A DNA stretch of 64,000 nt from an uncultured Pelagimonas sp. (GCA_947497905.1 CANMIH010000002.1:496001-560000); one strand, 5' to 3'; counted from the first letter of the stretch, positions 1-9,084 are shown. Notes: generated by a model not told the origin, from the sequence alone. Made by a program: numbers and translations.

Positions 1-86
1 CATCGGCGTTGGGGCAGCTTTTCGTCCCTTACCTCTGGACGCAGAGACCGCAAACCACTAGCTCTGCCCCAAAGGAGCGCATGCCA

Positions 87-1031
87 ATGACCAAGCTGAC
101 CCTCTATCTTGCGGCCCCTCGGGGCTTTTGCGCCGGTGTTGATCGGGCAATCAAAATCGTCGAGATGGCGATCGAGAAATGGGGGGCGCCGGTCTATGTG
201 CGCCACGAGATCGTGCACAACAAATTTGTGGTCGATGGTCTGCGCGACAAAGGCGCGATTTTTGTGGAAGAGCTGGAAGATTGTCCCGATGATCGCCCGG
301 TGATTTTCTCCGCCCATGGTGTGCCCAAATCGGTGCCCGCCGCAGCGCAGGCGCGCGAGATGGTCTTTGTGGATGCCACCTGCCCATTGGTCAGCAAGGT
401 GCATATCGAGGCCCAGCGGCATGCGGATGCCGGGTTGCAGATGATCATGATCGGCCACGACGGCCATCCTGAAACCGTGGGCACCATGGGGCAATTGCCA
501 GAGGGCGAGGTGCTCTTGGTGGAAACGGTTGAGGACGTGGCCACGGTTGAAGTGCGTGACCCGGATCGTCTGGCCTTTGTCACCCAGACCACCCTGTCGG
601 TGGATGACACAAAGGGCATCGTCGCGGCGCTGAGCGACCGCTTTCCCAAGATCGTTGGGCCGCACAAAGAAGACATCTGTTACGCCACCACCAACCGGCA
701 GGAGTCGGTCAAAGCCATTGCGCCACATTGCGATGCGTTGCTTGTGGTAGGCGCGCCAAATTCGTCCAACTCAAAACGTCTGGTAGAGGTCGCCCGCAAA
801 AATGGCTGTGACTATGCCCAGCTGGTGCAGCGTGCCACGGACATTGATTGGCGCGCGCTTGAGGGGATTTCGTCGGTCGGCATCACGGCTGGGGCTTCGG
901 CCCCAGAGGTGCTGATCAACGAGGTGATCGACGCATTCAAAGCGCATTATGATGTGACCGTTGAACAGGTTGAAACCGCACAGGAAAACATCGAGTTCAA
1001 AGTGCCCCGCGTGCTGCGGGTTCCGGCCTAA
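87..1031 (+). CDS. ispH: 4-hydroxy-3-methylbut-2-enyl diphosphate reductase (IspH/LytB)
   Basis: This is the last enzyme of the MEP isoprenoid pathway. It reduces HMBPP to IPP and DMAPP using a [4Fe-4S] cluster. The three cluster cysteines are visible in [10 protein letters not shown] (Cys15), [12 protein letters not shown] and [11 protein letters not shown], and the SSNSKRL substrate segment follows. The 314-residue length is normal for the family. The frame is open further upstream. An AGGAG at 73-77 favours the ATG at 87 (9-nt spacing) over the one at 81 (3-nt spacing), and [15 protein letters not shown] is the usual family N-terminus. The gene converges with and overlaps the next gene by 4 bp. 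Function is certain; only the start is open. Confidence 0.96.
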   Translation: MTKLTLYLAAPRGFCAGVDRAIKIVEMAIEKWGAPVYVRHEIVHNKFVVDGLRDKGAIFVEELEDCPDDRPVIFSAHGVPKSVPAAAQAREMVFVDATCPLVSKVHIEAQRHADAGLQMIMIGHDGHPETVGTMGQLPEGEVLLVETVEDVATVEVRDPDRLAFVTQTTLSVDDTKGIVAALSDRFPKIVGPHKEDICYATTNRQESVKAIAPHCDALLVVGAPNSSNSKRLVEVARKNGCDYAQLVQRATDIDWRALEGISSVGITAGASAPEVLINEVIDAFKAHYDVTVEQVETAQENIEFKVPRVLRVPA

Positions 1032-1405
1032 TCGTCCAGCCGGTTGGTGTCGTATTGGGCGGCATCCGGGCAGGGGCTGAGCCAGTTCTCCCGCCGTGAG
1101 ATCCAAAGTTCGTACTCTGGCGTGAATTGGCTGGGATGATCCAGCGCGCCCAGATGCAGCTCGGTTTCATCACCGGTCACCGCAAACACCGAAGAGCCGC
1201 AGGTTGGGCAGAAATGCCGCCCCTGATAGCTCTGGGTTGTGCCGGTGATCTGAACGGCTGAAACATCATACACTGCAGCTGCATAAAACGCGGCACCATG
1301 GTGTTTGCGACAGTCTAGGCAATGGCACAGGCCCACCCGCTTTGGTGCACCCCGCGCCAGAAAACGCACCGCGCCGCACAGACATCCGCCTTCGATTTCT
1401 GACAT
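1028..1405 (-). CDS. GFA-domain (CENP-V/glutathione-dependent formaldehyde-activating-like) zinc protein
   Basis: A 125-residue cytoplasmic protein with the complete GFA zinc-cysteine set: GGCLCGAV near the N-terminus, [10 protein letters not shown] near residue 35 and [12 protein letters not shown] near residue 72. The fold binds structural and sometimes catalytic zinc. Members include Gfa, but most have no known substrate, so formaldehyde activity should not be assumed. An AGGAGG six bases upstream of the ATG at 1405 fixes the start; the open frame continuing to 1951 is not coding. The 3' end overlaps convergent ispH by 4 bp. Confidence 0.88.
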   Translation of the reverse strand: MSEIEGGCLCGAVRFLARGAPKRVGLCHCLDCRKHHGAAFYAAAVYDVSAVQITGTTQSYQGRHFCPTCGSSVFAVTGDETELHLGALDHPSQFTPEYELWISRRENWLSPCPDAAQYDTNRLDD

Positions 1406-1546
1406 GACAGACCTCCTGATCCTCTCAGCCCAGACTATGCGCAGGGCTCGGATTTGAAATCCTGAAAATTTGCAGAAGCGCCTTGCCAGATCCCGGAATG
1501 ACGATACCACTGGAGCCATTGAAACATGTATGGATTTGGATGGACC

Positions 1547-1939
1547 ATGGGCAAGTTTTGGATGTGCGTTATTGCGGGGATCTGCAGCGCAGGCATGGCG
1601 CAAGCTGAGTTTTCTTTGTCTTTTGAATGGGGGGATATCCCCCTGTGCAAAACCGGACGCCCGAACACTGTCGGAGCTCCGGCATTTGTTCTGAAAGACC
1701 TGCCAGTGGGCACCGCGCGGGTGGATTTTCGTCTGAAAGATCGGAATGTGCCCAGCTACAACCACGGGGGCGGCAAGGTGAAGATCAGCACCGGCGGTCA
1801 ATTGCCGTTTGGCACCTTCAAATACAAAAGCCCCTGCCCACCCTCCGGTAGCCACACCTATGAGTGGACCGCAACCGCACGATCCGCCTCTGGCAAGGCG
1901 CTGGGCAAGGCGCGCGCGCGTCGTCCTTATCCCGAATAA
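1547..1939 (+). CDS. small secreted PEBP/YbhB-like protein (hypothetical)
   Basis: A protein of about 130 residues with a signal peptide (MGKFWMCVIAGICSAGMAQA) and predicted periplasmic location. The mature part has DFRLKDRNVPSYNHGGGKV and then a FKYKSPCPPSGSHTYEWTATA stretch. That pattern (GPCPP-x-G-x-H-x-Y) is typical of the phosphatidylethanolamine-binding protein/YbhB fold, but the protein is shorter than usual. An in-frame ATG at 1526, preceded by GGAG 10 bases upstream, is an alternative start. No operon partner is apparent. The family assignment rests on the C-terminal motif only. Confidence 0.62.
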   Translation: MGKFWMCVIAGICSAGMAQAEFSLSFEWGDIPLCKTGRPNTVGAPAFVLKDLPVGTARVDFRLKDRNVPSYNHGGGKVKISTGGQLPFGTFKYKSPCPPSGSHTYEWTATARSASGKALGKARARRPYPE

Positions 1940-2244
1940 CCAGAGCGGCAACCCCGCTCAGCGATAAGGCTGGCAGGGGGCGGCGGCGATGTTTGCCAAG
2001 GTCGTACACTGTAATCGAAGATCGGCGCTGTGCCCCGTAGGGCGGACTGTGGCGCAGAGGGCGTAACGCTCTGCGCACCCGGGTGAGGGGCCGGATGGGG
2101 TCTCTCAGGAATCCAATGGGCGGATGACCACTGGCCATCCCGGATCGTCATCTTCGGCGTTGCAACGGGGGCAGGTTAGAAAAACAGGGTTGGCAAATAC
2201 TTGTGGCACCGTACGGTGGCTCTGTTTTGATCAATGAGGTCCCG
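1940..2244. other. 305-bp intergenic region with two hairpins
   Basis: No credible gene is seen in this gap. Two inverted repeats are present: GAGCGG/CCGCTC at 1943-1959, just after the preceding stop, and a stronger 8-bp stem GCGCAGAG/CTCTGCGC at 2052-2076 with a 9-base loop. Neither has a T-run, so they are weak terminator candidates. A LysE-type promoter presumably lies near 2160-2230 but no clear -35/-10 pair was identified. Confidence 0.4.
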
Positions 2245-2859
2245 ATGATTTCGCTGCAGTTCCTTCTCACCGCCTTTGTTGTTGTGCTCGCTCCGGGAAC
2301 GGGGGTGATCTATACCCTTGCGATTGGTCTGGGTCAGGGGCGGATGCCCGCGCTGATGGCGGCGTTGGGCTGTACCCTTGGGATTGTGCCGCACCTGGCG
2401 GCGGCAATGCTGGGTCTGGCGGCGGTGCTGCACAGTTCGGCGGTGCTGTTCACCCTCGTGAAATTTGCCGGTGTGGCCTATCTTCTGTGGCTCGCCTGGC
2501 AGTCGCTGCGGTCGGGCGGGGCCTTGGCGGTGAGCGCCGAGCGGAAAATCGATGTAGGTCTGAGAGTGGCCTGGCGCGGGGCGTTGATCAATATCCTGAA
2601 CCCGAAACTGTCGATCTTCTTTCTGGCGCTGTTGCCGCCGTTTCTGTCCGGGGATGCGGGCGCGGCGGGCACCGAGATGATGGTGCTAGGCGGTGTCTTT
2701 ATGGCGATGACCTTTGTGGTTTTTGTGGTCTACGGTCTCTTTGCGGCGCAGGCACGGGATTGGATTCTGGGCAGCGCGCGGATCATGCGCTGGCTCAACC
2801 GGTCCTTTGCTGCAATTTTTGCCGCTTTGGCCGGGCGGCTGGCATTGGAAAGGGCGTGA
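2245..2859 (+). CDS. LysE/RhtB family amino-acid exporter
   Basis: A 204-residue inner-membrane protein of the LysE/RhtB translocator superfamily, which export amino acids and related small molecules by proton-coupled transport. About six hydrophobic segments are visible. The N-terminal AFVVVLAPGTGVIYTLAIGLGQG matches the family's conserved (A/T)PGP/G region, and FAGVAYLLWLAWQSLRSG is a typical third-helix signature. A GAGG five bases before the ATG at 2245 sets the start. Only 3 bases separate it from the downstream methyltransferase, suggesting cotranscription. The substrate cannot be told from sequence. Confidence 0.88.
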   Translation: MISLQFLLTAFVVVLAPGTGVIYTLAIGLGQGRMPALMAALGCTLGIVPHLAAAMLGLAAVLHSSAVLFTLVKFAGVAYLLWLAWQSLRSGGALAVSAERKIDVGLRVAWRGALINILNPKLSIFFLALLPPFLSGDAGAAGTEMMVLGGVFMAMTFVVFVVYGLFAAQARDWILGSARIMRWLNRSFAAIFAALAGRLALERA

Positions 2860-2862
2860 TCA

Positions 2863-3453
2863 ATGAGCGATCCTGATACCATTCGCGTCTATGACACCCG
2901 CGCCGCAGATTATTCCAAAATGACGGTCAGCGACAAAGCCGGACCCATCCTGAACGCCTTTATGCAGCTGTTGCCAGCGGGGGGACGGGTTTTGGATCTG
3001 GGCTGTGGGCCGGGAACGTCGTCGGCACATTTTGCCAAGGCGGGGTTTGTGGTCGAGGCCTGGGATGCATCGCGGGAGATGGTGGCTCTGGCGGCGCAAA
3101 TCCCTGATGTCATGGCCCGTCAGGCGGTCTTTGCCGATCTGGACGCCAGAGGGATTTATGATGGAATCTGGGCCAATTTCAGTCTGTTGCATGCGCCGCG
3201 TGACGAGATGCCCGCGCATCTGTCAGCTATCAAACAAGCCCTCAAACCCGGGGGCAAATTCCACATAGCGGTGAAAGAGGGCGACGGCAGCAAGGTTGAT
3301 CCCATTGGGCGGCGTTATACCTATTACACCCAGGACAGCCTGAGCGCGCTGCTACAGGCGGCGGACCTGACCCCCGGCCCCTATGCGACAGGGGCGGACA
3401 ACGGGCTTGACGGCGTGCGCGCAGCATGGATAAGCACCACGGCCACAGCATGA
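2863..3453 (+). CDS. class I SAM-dependent methyltransferase
   Basis: A 196-residue soluble protein with the Rossmann methyltransferase motif I GGRVLDLGCGPGTSS near residue 45, an acidic end of strand 2 (VVEAWDASREMVALA), and the post-motif ANFSLLHAPRDEMPAHLSAI typical of the Methyltransf_11/25 group. It starts 3 bases after the LysE exporter stop and is followed 9 bases later by rnhA, so the three probably share a transcript. The acceptor substrate is unknown. Confidence 0.87.
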   Translation: MSDPDTIRVYDTRAADYSKMTVSDKAGPILNAFMQLLPAGGRVLDLGCGPGTSSAHFAKAGFVVEAWDASREMVALAAQIPDVMARQAVFADLDARGIYDGIWANFSLLHAPRDEMPAHLSAIKQALKPGGKFHIAVKEGDGSKVDPIGRRYTYYTQDSLSALLQAADLTPGPYATGADNGLDGVRAAWISTTATA

Positions 3454-3462
3454 AAGCCTGAT

Positions 3463-3915
3463 ATGCCTGATCTTTTTGCCTATACCGATGGTGCCTGTTC
3501 CGGAAATCCCGGCCCCGGAGGCTGGGGGGTGCTTTTGCTGGCCAAAGATGGCGAAACGATTGTGAAGGAACGCACGCTTGAGGGCGGTGAAGCGGATACC
3601 ACCAACAACCGCATGGAGTTGATGGCCGCGATCATGGCGCTGGAAACCCTGGCCAAAGCCTCCTCCATCACAGTGGTGACCGACAGCGCCTATGTGAAAA
3701 ATGGCGTGACGGGCTGGATCCATGGCTGGAAGCGCAACGGCTGGAAAACCGCCGCTAAAAAGCCGGTGAAAAATGCCGATCTGTGGCAGCGGTTGGATGA
3801 GGCGCAGGCGCGCCATGACGTGACCTGGAAATGGATCAAAGGGCACGCAGGCCACGAAGAAAACGAACGTGCGGATGAGCTGGCCCGTGCGGGCATGGCG
3901 CCGTTTAAAACCTGA
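3463..3915 (+). CDS. rnhA: ribonuclease HI
   Basis: This enzyme degrades the RNA strand of RNA:DNA hybrids, for example primers and R-loops. At 150 residues it is the normal bacterial type I length. All four acidic catalytic positions are visible: Asp9 in [16 protein letters not shown], Glu in [12 protein letters not shown], Asp in VVTDSAYV, and the C-terminal Asp in [11 protein letters not shown], after the GHAGHEENE His loop. The basic handle segment [20 protein letters not shown] is present. It sits at the end of a LysE-methyltransferase-rnhA run. Confidence 0.96.
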   Translation: MPDLFAYTDGACSGNPGPGGWGVLLLAKDGETIVKERTLEGGEADTTNNRMELMAAIMALETLAKASSITVVTDSAYVKNGVTGWIHGWKRNGWKTAAKKPVKNADLWQRLDEAQARHDVTWKWIKGHAGHEENERADELARAGMAPFKT

Positions 3916-3922
3916 CAAGGTC

Positions 3923-3976
3923 ATGGGACGGCACGGCGCTCGCTTGTTCCAAGCCTCGCCCCGCCCACCGTCCCAT
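3923..3976 (+). terminator. long-loop inverted repeat after rnhA
   Basis: ATGGGACGG at 3923-3931 is the exact reverse complement of CCGTCCCAT at 3968-3976, separated by a GC-rich loop of about 36 bases. It lies between the convergent ends of rnhA and the GST gene. No clear T-run follows, so its role as a terminator is only tentative. Confidence 0.35.
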
Positions 3977-4051
3977 CGGGCGCTCTGCTTAGATATGTTT
4001 GGAGTCGCAACTTGCGTTGAAGCAAGCTGCCGCGTGTTCTACCGTCCCCGC

Positions 4052-4672
4052 TTACCCTCGTGTCTGCATCGCCATCAGTGCCTGATCCTCTTCAGAGATT
4101 TTGACAAAGGCGGGGCGTTTGGCGCAGCGGGTCACCCAGTCTTTGATGGCGGACCGGTCCGGGGTCATGGCGGCAAACCAGATAAAGGGCGCTGCGATCA
4201 GGACATCTGCAGCGGTGAAATCGTCGCCCATCAGATAGGGATGTTGGGTCAGTGTCGCGTCCAACCGATCCGCCATGGCCTCGGTATCACGAAAGGTGGT
4301 GGTGAAAAGCTCGGATGCGGGCTGGCCGCCAAAGGTCTGGGTCAGAACGGGTTCCATCACGCCACCTGAATAATGCAGCCAATTGAGATAGACCCCGCGC
4401 TGTGGATCGTCGGGATGCGGCGCCAGCGTGCCTGCACCATGGAGATCTGCGAGATAGCCGATGATGGCCCCGGATTCCGTCATCTCCCCAGCGCCTGTGT
4501 CGAGGCAGGGCACCTTGCCCTCGGGATGGGGATTGCGCGGGTCTGCCAAAGTGCCCCGTGGTTCAGAGGCAATGGTAACGGTTTCGACCGCAACCTTATC
4601 CCGCGCGTTCAATTCTTCCAGCAACCAGAGCACGCGGGAGGACCGGGTGTTGGGGCAATGATAGAGCTTCAT
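4052..4672 (-). CDS. glutathione S-transferase family protein
   Basis: A 206-residue cytosolic GST with an N-terminal thioredoxin-like domain (MKLYHCPNTRSSRVLWLLEEL, then PEGKVPCLD with the cis-Pro, then MTESGAIIGYLAD, the glutathione-binding E-S pair). An all-helical C-terminal domain (PYLMGDDFTAADVLIAAPF, the N-capping box) follows. The start at 4672 is preceded by AGGAG. The longer open frame upstream lies inside the divergent AraC gene and is a shadow. Substrate unknown. Divergently transcribed from the AraC-type regulator, which may control it. Confidence 0.9.
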   Translation of the reverse strand: MKLYHCPNTRSSRVLWLLEELNARDKVAVETVTIASEPRGTLADPRNPHPEGKVPCLDTGAGEMTESGAIIGYLADLHGAGTLAPHPDDPQRGVYLNWLHYSGGVMEPVLTQTFGGQPASELFTTTFRDTEAMADRLDATLTQHPYLMGDDFTAADVLIAAPFIWFAAMTPDRSAIKDWVTRCAKRPAFVKISEEDQALMAMQTRG

Positions 4673-4741
4673 TTGGGATCTCCTTGTCTTTTGCCCCTGA
4701 GCTACGCAAGTGTCGCGCGCAGGTATTGGAAAAACACGCAG

Positions 4742-5578
4742 ATGATCACTTTGATAGAACGCCAAACGCCGCTGACGGGCGGTGTGGTTGCCCCTGTGGA
4801 TATGGCGCGGCATCTGACCCTGCGCCAGTTTGTGCCACGTGATCCCGAGCGCCTGCCGTGGTTTCGCCATGTCTGGTGTGTCGAATGGGATCTGCCAGAG
4901 GGGGTGAGGCATCGCCAGCGGACCCTGCCCTATCCGGGGTTCAATCTTGTGGCGGATCAGGCCCGGGGCACCGCCTTGTTTGGGTCGATGCGTGCGCCGT
5001 TTGACTATCCTCTGATGGGGCAGGGGCGTGTGGTTGGATTGCGGTTGCGGCCGGCAGGACAGGGGGCGCTTTGGCCTGCTGAAGCCGTGGCGCTTACCGA
5101 TCAGGCGCGTGCGGTGGCGCAGCTTGGGGTGCCGGAGCTGGCCGAGGCCCTGACGGATCTGGTGATGACATCCCCCACGACCGGTGGGGCGGAGCAGGCG
5201 GTTGGGCTTTTGGCGCATGCGGTGGGAGAGATGCCCACCCAATTGCGCCGACTGTCCGATCTGGTCGACTATGTGCAGGACAATCCAGATGTGTTTCGCG
5301 TCGCCGATCTGGTGGCGCAGTCCGGCATTGGCCTGCGCAGCCTGCAAGATCAGTTTCGCCGCTTTGTCGGGCTGAGCCCGAAGACCGTGATCAACCGGGC
5401 GCGGCTGCACGATGTTCTGGCGGCCCTGCGAGACAGCTCGCGCCCCGATTTCGCCGATCTGGCGCTGCGGTTGGGCTATTATGATCAGGCGCATTTCATC
5501 GCCAGTTTTCGCAAACAGATTGGCATGACGCCACTGGCCTATTGGCGGGGCGAACAGGATGAGGGTGGGGCAGGCTGA
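4742..5578 (+). CDS. AraC family transcriptional regulator
   Basis: A 278-residue DNA-binding regulator. The C-terminal third carries the two helix-turn-helix motifs of the family: FRVADLVAQSGIGLRSLQDQFRRFVGLSPK and, after a linker, DLALRLGYYDQAHFIASFRKQIGMTPLAYWR. The N-terminal half is a cupin-like sensor with no obvious ligand motif. The start at 4742 lies 69 bases from the divergent GST start, so both promoters share this gap. The upstream open frame from 4373 overlaps the GST gene and is not used. The inducer is unknown. Confidence 0.88.
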   Translation: MITLIERQTPLTGGVVAPVDMARHLTLRQFVPRDPERLPWFRHVWCVEWDLPEGVRHRQRTLPYPGFNLVADQARGTALFGSMRAPFDYPLMGQGRVVGLRLRPAGQGALWPAEAVALTDQARAVAQLGVPELAEALTDLVMTSPTTGGAEQAVGLLAHAVGEMPTQLRRLSDLVDYVQDNPDVFRVADLVAQSGIGLRSLQDQFRRFVGLSPKTVINRARLHDVLAALRDSSRPDFADLALRLGYYDQAHFIASFRKQIGMTPLAYWRGEQDEGGAG

Positions 5579-5588
5579 CGTGCCTGCG

Positions 5589-6191
5589 TCACTTGCCATA
5601 GAGAATGCGGTCGAGTTGGGCCTGGGTTATGCGCGGAGGGTCTTCGGTCAGATAGACACCGCCCGTCGCGTCGACCTCAAACTTGGGGATCGCAAGGTTT
5701 TGGAGTGCCCTGCCTTTGTGGTAGCGTCCCAGAATGTCAAAATGGGCGGCGTTGCGCATGCAGAACCAACCGGACCTGGCTCCGGCTTCGTAAAGTGGCA
5801 TGGGTTGAAAAGAATCGCATCGGCCGTCGAAAACAAACACCGGCCCATTCCAGTCGACGGTGCGATTATCCAGGGTTGCGGGGGCGTCCGGCGCAAGATT
5901 GCGATTGCGCGCCACGGGATCGGTTAGGGCGGAGGTAGGGCCACTGCTGCGGATGGTCTCGATCTGTGCGTCGGTCAGACGAAGAAAAACGAGGGCGCTG
6001 TCTTTGTAACGGCGTGTCTGAGGCTCGCCGGGGAGGAGGGACCCGAGGTTGAGTATCGGGGTTTGCTGTGCGTGAACATCGGCGGAGGGCTGCAGGCTCT
6101 GGATCAGCGCAAGCATCGCGACACCCACCAAACCGGTCACGTAAAGCGTCGTCAGCCATGGCAAAAACGAAACTGGGACCACACGGGCCAT
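5589..6191 (-). CDS. membrane-anchored periplasmic protein, function unknown
   Basis: A 200-residue protein with a single N-terminal hydrophobic segment (LPWLTTLYVTGLVGVAMLALI, about residues 10-30), either a signal anchor or uncleaved signal. The soluble part includes NWGPVF-like WNGPVFVFDGRCDSFQPMPLYE and a GWFCMRNAAHFD segment with two cysteines that could pair. It is not recognised. It converges with the AraC regulator, the stops being 10 bases apart. The start at 6191 is the first ATG of the frame and immediately precedes the hydrophobic segment. Confidence 0.6.
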   Translation of the reverse strand: MARVVPVSFLPWLTTLYVTGLVGVAMLALIQSLQPSADVHAQQTPILNLGSLLPGEPQTRRYKDSALVFLRLTDAQIETIRSSGPTSALTDPVARNRNLAPDAPATLDNRTVDWNGPVFVFDGRCDSFQPMPLYEAGARSGWFCMRNAAHFDILGRYHKGRALQNLAIPKFEVDATGGVYLTEDPPRITQAQLDRILYGK

Positions 6192-6271
6192 ATCAACACC
6201 CTCGACTCATCACTCTGAGGGTATCTTAGCAGCGAGACTTCGAAAGTCTGCCTTTCTTGGGGTCGCAGGGG

Positions 6272-7057
6272 TTAGTGGATCCCGGCGGTCATGGCGCGCA
6301 CCAGAGGGCGTTGTAGAACAATGACAAGAACGGTGGGGGGCAGGAGCGCGAGAAACGCCAGCGCGAGGCCTGAGCGTCCGCCAAGCCCGGCATAGGCCAT
6401 GCCGCGCACCAGAGTGTCATGGCTCTGGCTGGTGGTGGTGACCATGATCGGCCAGACATATTGGTTCCACCCCAGCGCGAAGAGGATCACAAACAGGGCG
6501 GTCATCGCGGGCAGCGACATGGGGATCACCACATCGCGCAGAAACCGCAGTGGCCCGGCCCCATCCATCTGGGCTGCCTCCATCAATTCCGGGGGCAGTT
6601 GCAGCAGGAAACGGCGCAGCACCAGAACCCCCAGTCCGCTGGCGGTGATGGGCAGGATCATCCCGGCATAGGTGTTTTGCAGACCCAGCTCGGTGGTGAC
6701 TGCAAAGGTCGGAAGAATGCGGGCCTCGATCGGAAAGAACATGGCCAGCAGGATGGCGCCAAAGAGGATGTTGGCACCACGCAACCGGAAACAAACGAGC
6801 GCATAAGCGGCCAGCATTGACAGGGCGCATTTTAGAATTGCGATCCCAAGTGCGAGCACCATGGAATTCCACATCATGGCAGAGGCGCCGATGCTGGTTC
6901 GGCTGACCCCATTGATCCAGAGATCAGCAAACACCGCCCAGATCTCGGCCGGGTTCAAACCCACCACCAACCGCCAAAGCAAAATCAACATGGGCCCGGT
7001 CATCACCACAGCCCCACAAATCAGGATCACATGGTCAGAGAGGCGGGGTTTCGGCAC
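6272..7057 (-). CDS. orphan UgpE-type ABC transporter permease
   Basis: A 261-residue inner-membrane permease of the MalG/UgpE class (carbohydrate-uptake 1 family). Six hydrophobic segments and the cytoplasmic EAA loop (EAAQMDGAGPLRFLRDVVIPMSLPAM), which contacts the ATPase, are intact. It resembles the sn-glycerol-3-phosphate permease UgpE. The start is a GTG at 7057, preceded by AAGGA. No partner permease, binding protein or ATPase gene lies on either side: the neighbours are an unknown protein and a divergent channel gene. Either it pairs with proteins encoded elsewhere or it is a remnant. Confidence 0.82.
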   Translation of the reverse strand: MPKPRLSDHVILICGAVVMTGPMLILLWRLVVGLNPAEIWAVFADLWINGVSRTSIGASAMMWNSMVLALGIAILKCALSMLAAYALVCFRLRGANILFGAILLAMFFPIEARILPTFAVTTELGLQNTYAGMILPITASGLGVLVLRRFLLQLPPELMEAAQMDGAGPLRFLRDVVIPMSLPAMTALFVILFALGWNQYVWPIMVTTTSQSHDTLVRGMAYAGLGGRSGLALAFLALLPPTVLVIVLQRPLVRAMTAGIH

Positions 7058-7174
7058 GGGGCTGGTCCTTAGCTGGGGCGAACCGGCGCACTCTGACAGA
7101 GGGGGGCGAAGCGGGCAATGGGCAGACGTGCAAATAGCATTTCCCTTCCCCCAGGGCCGGGCTAGGTTAGCGCC

Positions 7175-7789
7175 ATGACGATGCTAGATTTTCTCGACTA
7201 TGCCAGTGTGCTGGTCTTTGCGCTGACCGGCGCTTTGGTGGCGAGCCGGGCGCAGCTTGATATTGTGGGCTTTGCCTTTTTCTCCTGCCTGACCGGGCTG
7301 GGCGGTGGCACGCTGCGGGATATCCTGCTGGACCGCACACCGATCTGGATCGCCAATCCGATCTATCTGGGGCTGGGCTGTGGCGCGGCGTTTGTGGTGT
7401 TCTTCACGGCGCATCTGATTGAAAGCCGCTATCGCGCGATCCTCTGGCTGGATGCGGCGGCTTTGGCCGTAGCGGTGGCGGCAGGGGCCGGTGTGGCGCA
7501 GGCGCTGGGCCAACCGGCGGCGATTGTGGTGGTCATGGGCATCGCCACGGGCTGTGCCGGTGGGCTGATGCGCGATGTGGTGGCCAATGAGGTGCCGCTG
7601 ATCCTGAAACAGGGCGAGCTTTATGTCACCTGTGCCTTTGCCGGGTCGCTTGCGATGTTGCTGGCACCGCGCATCGGCGCGGATCTGGCGGCGCTGGGCT
7701 GTGCGGGGGTGGTCTTTGCCCTGCGCGCGGGGTCGCTCAGTTTTGGCTGGAGCCTGCCGGTCTACAAATCCCGCCCGCCTCGGGTGTGA
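7175..7789 (+). CDS. TRIC-type (UPF0126/YicG) cation channel family protein
   Basis: A 204-residue, seven-segment inner-membrane protein built of two repeated UPF0126 units. Each carries the GGG/GG-T/L-M-R-D signature: GLGGGTLRDILLDRTPIWI in the first, GCAGGLMRDVVANEVPLIL in the second. Prokaryotic TRIC proteins form trimers conducting K+. Physiological function in alphaproteobacteria is not established. ATGs at 7175 and 7181 are both possible starts. Divergent from the orphan permease. Confidence 0.9.
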   Translation: MTMLDFLDYASVLVFALTGALVASRAQLDIVGFAFFSCLTGLGGGTLRDILLDRTPIWIANPIYLGLGCGAAFVVFFTAHLIESRYRAILWLDAAALAVAVAAGAGVAQALGQPAAIVVVMGIATGCAGGLMRDVVANEVPLILKQGELYVTCAFAGSLAMLLAPRIGADLAALGCAGVVFALRAGSLSFGWSLPVYKSRPPRV

Positions 7790-7871
7790 TGCCCGACGCC
7801 GGTCCGAATTAGACGCGCCTAAAGGGATCTGCGCTAGACTGGCCGGGTTTGTATCTGTGTGAAGGTGTGTG

Positions 7872-8582
7872 ATGTTTGGTCCAATGCGTCAGCTGGCCTA
7901 TGGGATCTGCCTTATGGGGCTGGCCTGTTTCGGATGGGTTGGCGCGGCAGTGGCCGAGCGCACGGTCTTTATTCTGGATGCCTCGTCCTCGATGGAGACC
8001 GAACTCAACGGTGAGACCCGGCTGATTGTGGCCAAGGCTGCGGTGCGGTCGGCGATCGGCACAATCCATCGCGGGTCGCCTGAACATGAAGTGGGGCTTG
8101 TGTCCTTTTATGACGGCTGCTGGGTGCATCCGATGGCACCGGTTGCGCCACTGGCCTCGAACCGGCACGCGCTGTTGCAACACGTTGCGGGGCTGGCGAC
8201 ACGCGAGTATGGCCACACGCCAATTGCCCGCTCGCTCGAGATTGCGGCCGAGCAGCTTGAGGGCAAAGGCGGCAGCATCATTCTGGTGTCCGACGGCGAA
8301 GAGACCTGTGACAAAACCCGCGACATGTGTGAGATCGCGCAGGATCTGCGCCGGCAGAATGTCGAGCTGAAGGTGCATTTCATCGCCCTGACGTTGAATG
8401 ACGCGCAGCGTGAGGCGATGCTGTGTATTCCCAAAACCACCGGCGGCACCTTTGTGGCGGTCGAAACCAGCGCCGATCTGAAAGACGCCATGCAGATCGC
8501 CGCCGAAATGGCCGCACAAAGCAGCTGGGACCGTTGTTATGACAACCGAGGTGGGTTTTTACACCGGTGGTGTGGGGAATGA
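7872..8582 (+). CDS. secreted von Willebrand factor A domain protein
   Basis: A 236-residue periplasmic protein with a signal peptide (residues 1-29, ending GWVGAAVA), immediately followed by a VWA domain. The MIDAS metal-binding motif DASSS is at residues 36-40, with the later Thr in the TPIARSLEIAAE segment and Asp in ILVSDGEETCD. Several cysteines (DGCW, EETCDKTRDMCE, MLCIP, DRCYDN) may form disulfides. The domain probably binds a protein partner through a divalent cation. The start at 7872 has GAAGG six bases upstream; a GTG one codon earlier is the alternative. No AAA (MoxR-type) partner is adjacent. Confidence 0.85.
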   Translation: MFGPMRQLAYGICLMGLACFGWVGAAVAERTVFILDASSSMETELNGETRLIVAKAAVRSAIGTIHRGSPEHEVGLVSFYDGCWVHPMAPVAPLASNRHALLQHVAGLATREYGHTPIARSLEIAAEQLEGKGGSIILVSDGEETCDKTRDMCEIAQDLRRQNVELKVHFIALTLNDAQREAMLCIPKTTGGTFVAVETSADLKDAMQIAAEMAAQSSWDRCYDNRGGFLHRWCGE

Positions 8583-9084
8583 AGATGTGATTTCAAGATC
8601 TGGATGTTTAAATTTCAAGGAATACCTAGAATAGCATTCGGGCCAAACGACCATCAATTGTTTGATCTCGGGGGGCAATTTGAATTCGGAATTTTTTGAA
8701 GGAGGTCTTATTGGCGTCAAGTAACCCGCTTGAACCTGTTTTTGAAGCAACGCTGTACGTTCTATCGCGCGTGTTTTATGTTAAGGGTGATAAATCATCT
8801 CTGTTTGATGAGATGTCTTAGTTGTGGATGGGGTGTTTATTCTTACTTTTGCTCGCCGTCACCCTGAGAGCTCATATTCAGAAAGCTTTTGATGGCAAGT
8901 TTCCCGATGAGAAGGGGGCAAGATTGGTAGGCAATTGCATGCCTTGATGTATATTCTATGGGGCCTGACCATCTTGGCATTGTTCATGTCGCGATTTGGC
9001 GGGATCATCTGACGAGGTTTTCCGCAATGCCGCGGATGTCGGCAATCAACGGAGTGGGCAATGGGCATGAACCGAGATAAGTAA
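8583..9084. other. AT-rich 500-bp accessory patch with mini-ORFs
   Basis: Base composition is visibly AT-richer than the flanking core genes. Besides the 36-codon frame at 8711, a 39-codon frame at 8828-8947 (MGCLFLLLLAVTLRAHIQ..., signal-like start) overlaps a 21-residue hydrophobic frame at 8947-9012 by one base. These look like pieces of one or two decayed small membrane or secreted proteins. No repeat, tRNA or integrase marks the patch. Confidence 0.35.
8711..8821 (+). CDS. possible 36-residue small protein with a strong ribosome binding site
   Basis: A TTG-initiated frame of 36 codons begins five bases after a perfect AAGGAGG (8699-8705) and encodes a mixed hydrophobic/charged peptide starting MASSNPLEPVFEATLYVLSR. 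It lies in an AT-richer patch after the VWA gene. The ribosome binding site is the main support; no family is recognised. It may be the 5' remnant of a longer decayed gene. Confidence 0.3.
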   Translation: MASSNPLEPVFEATLYVLSRVFYVKGDKSSLFDEMS

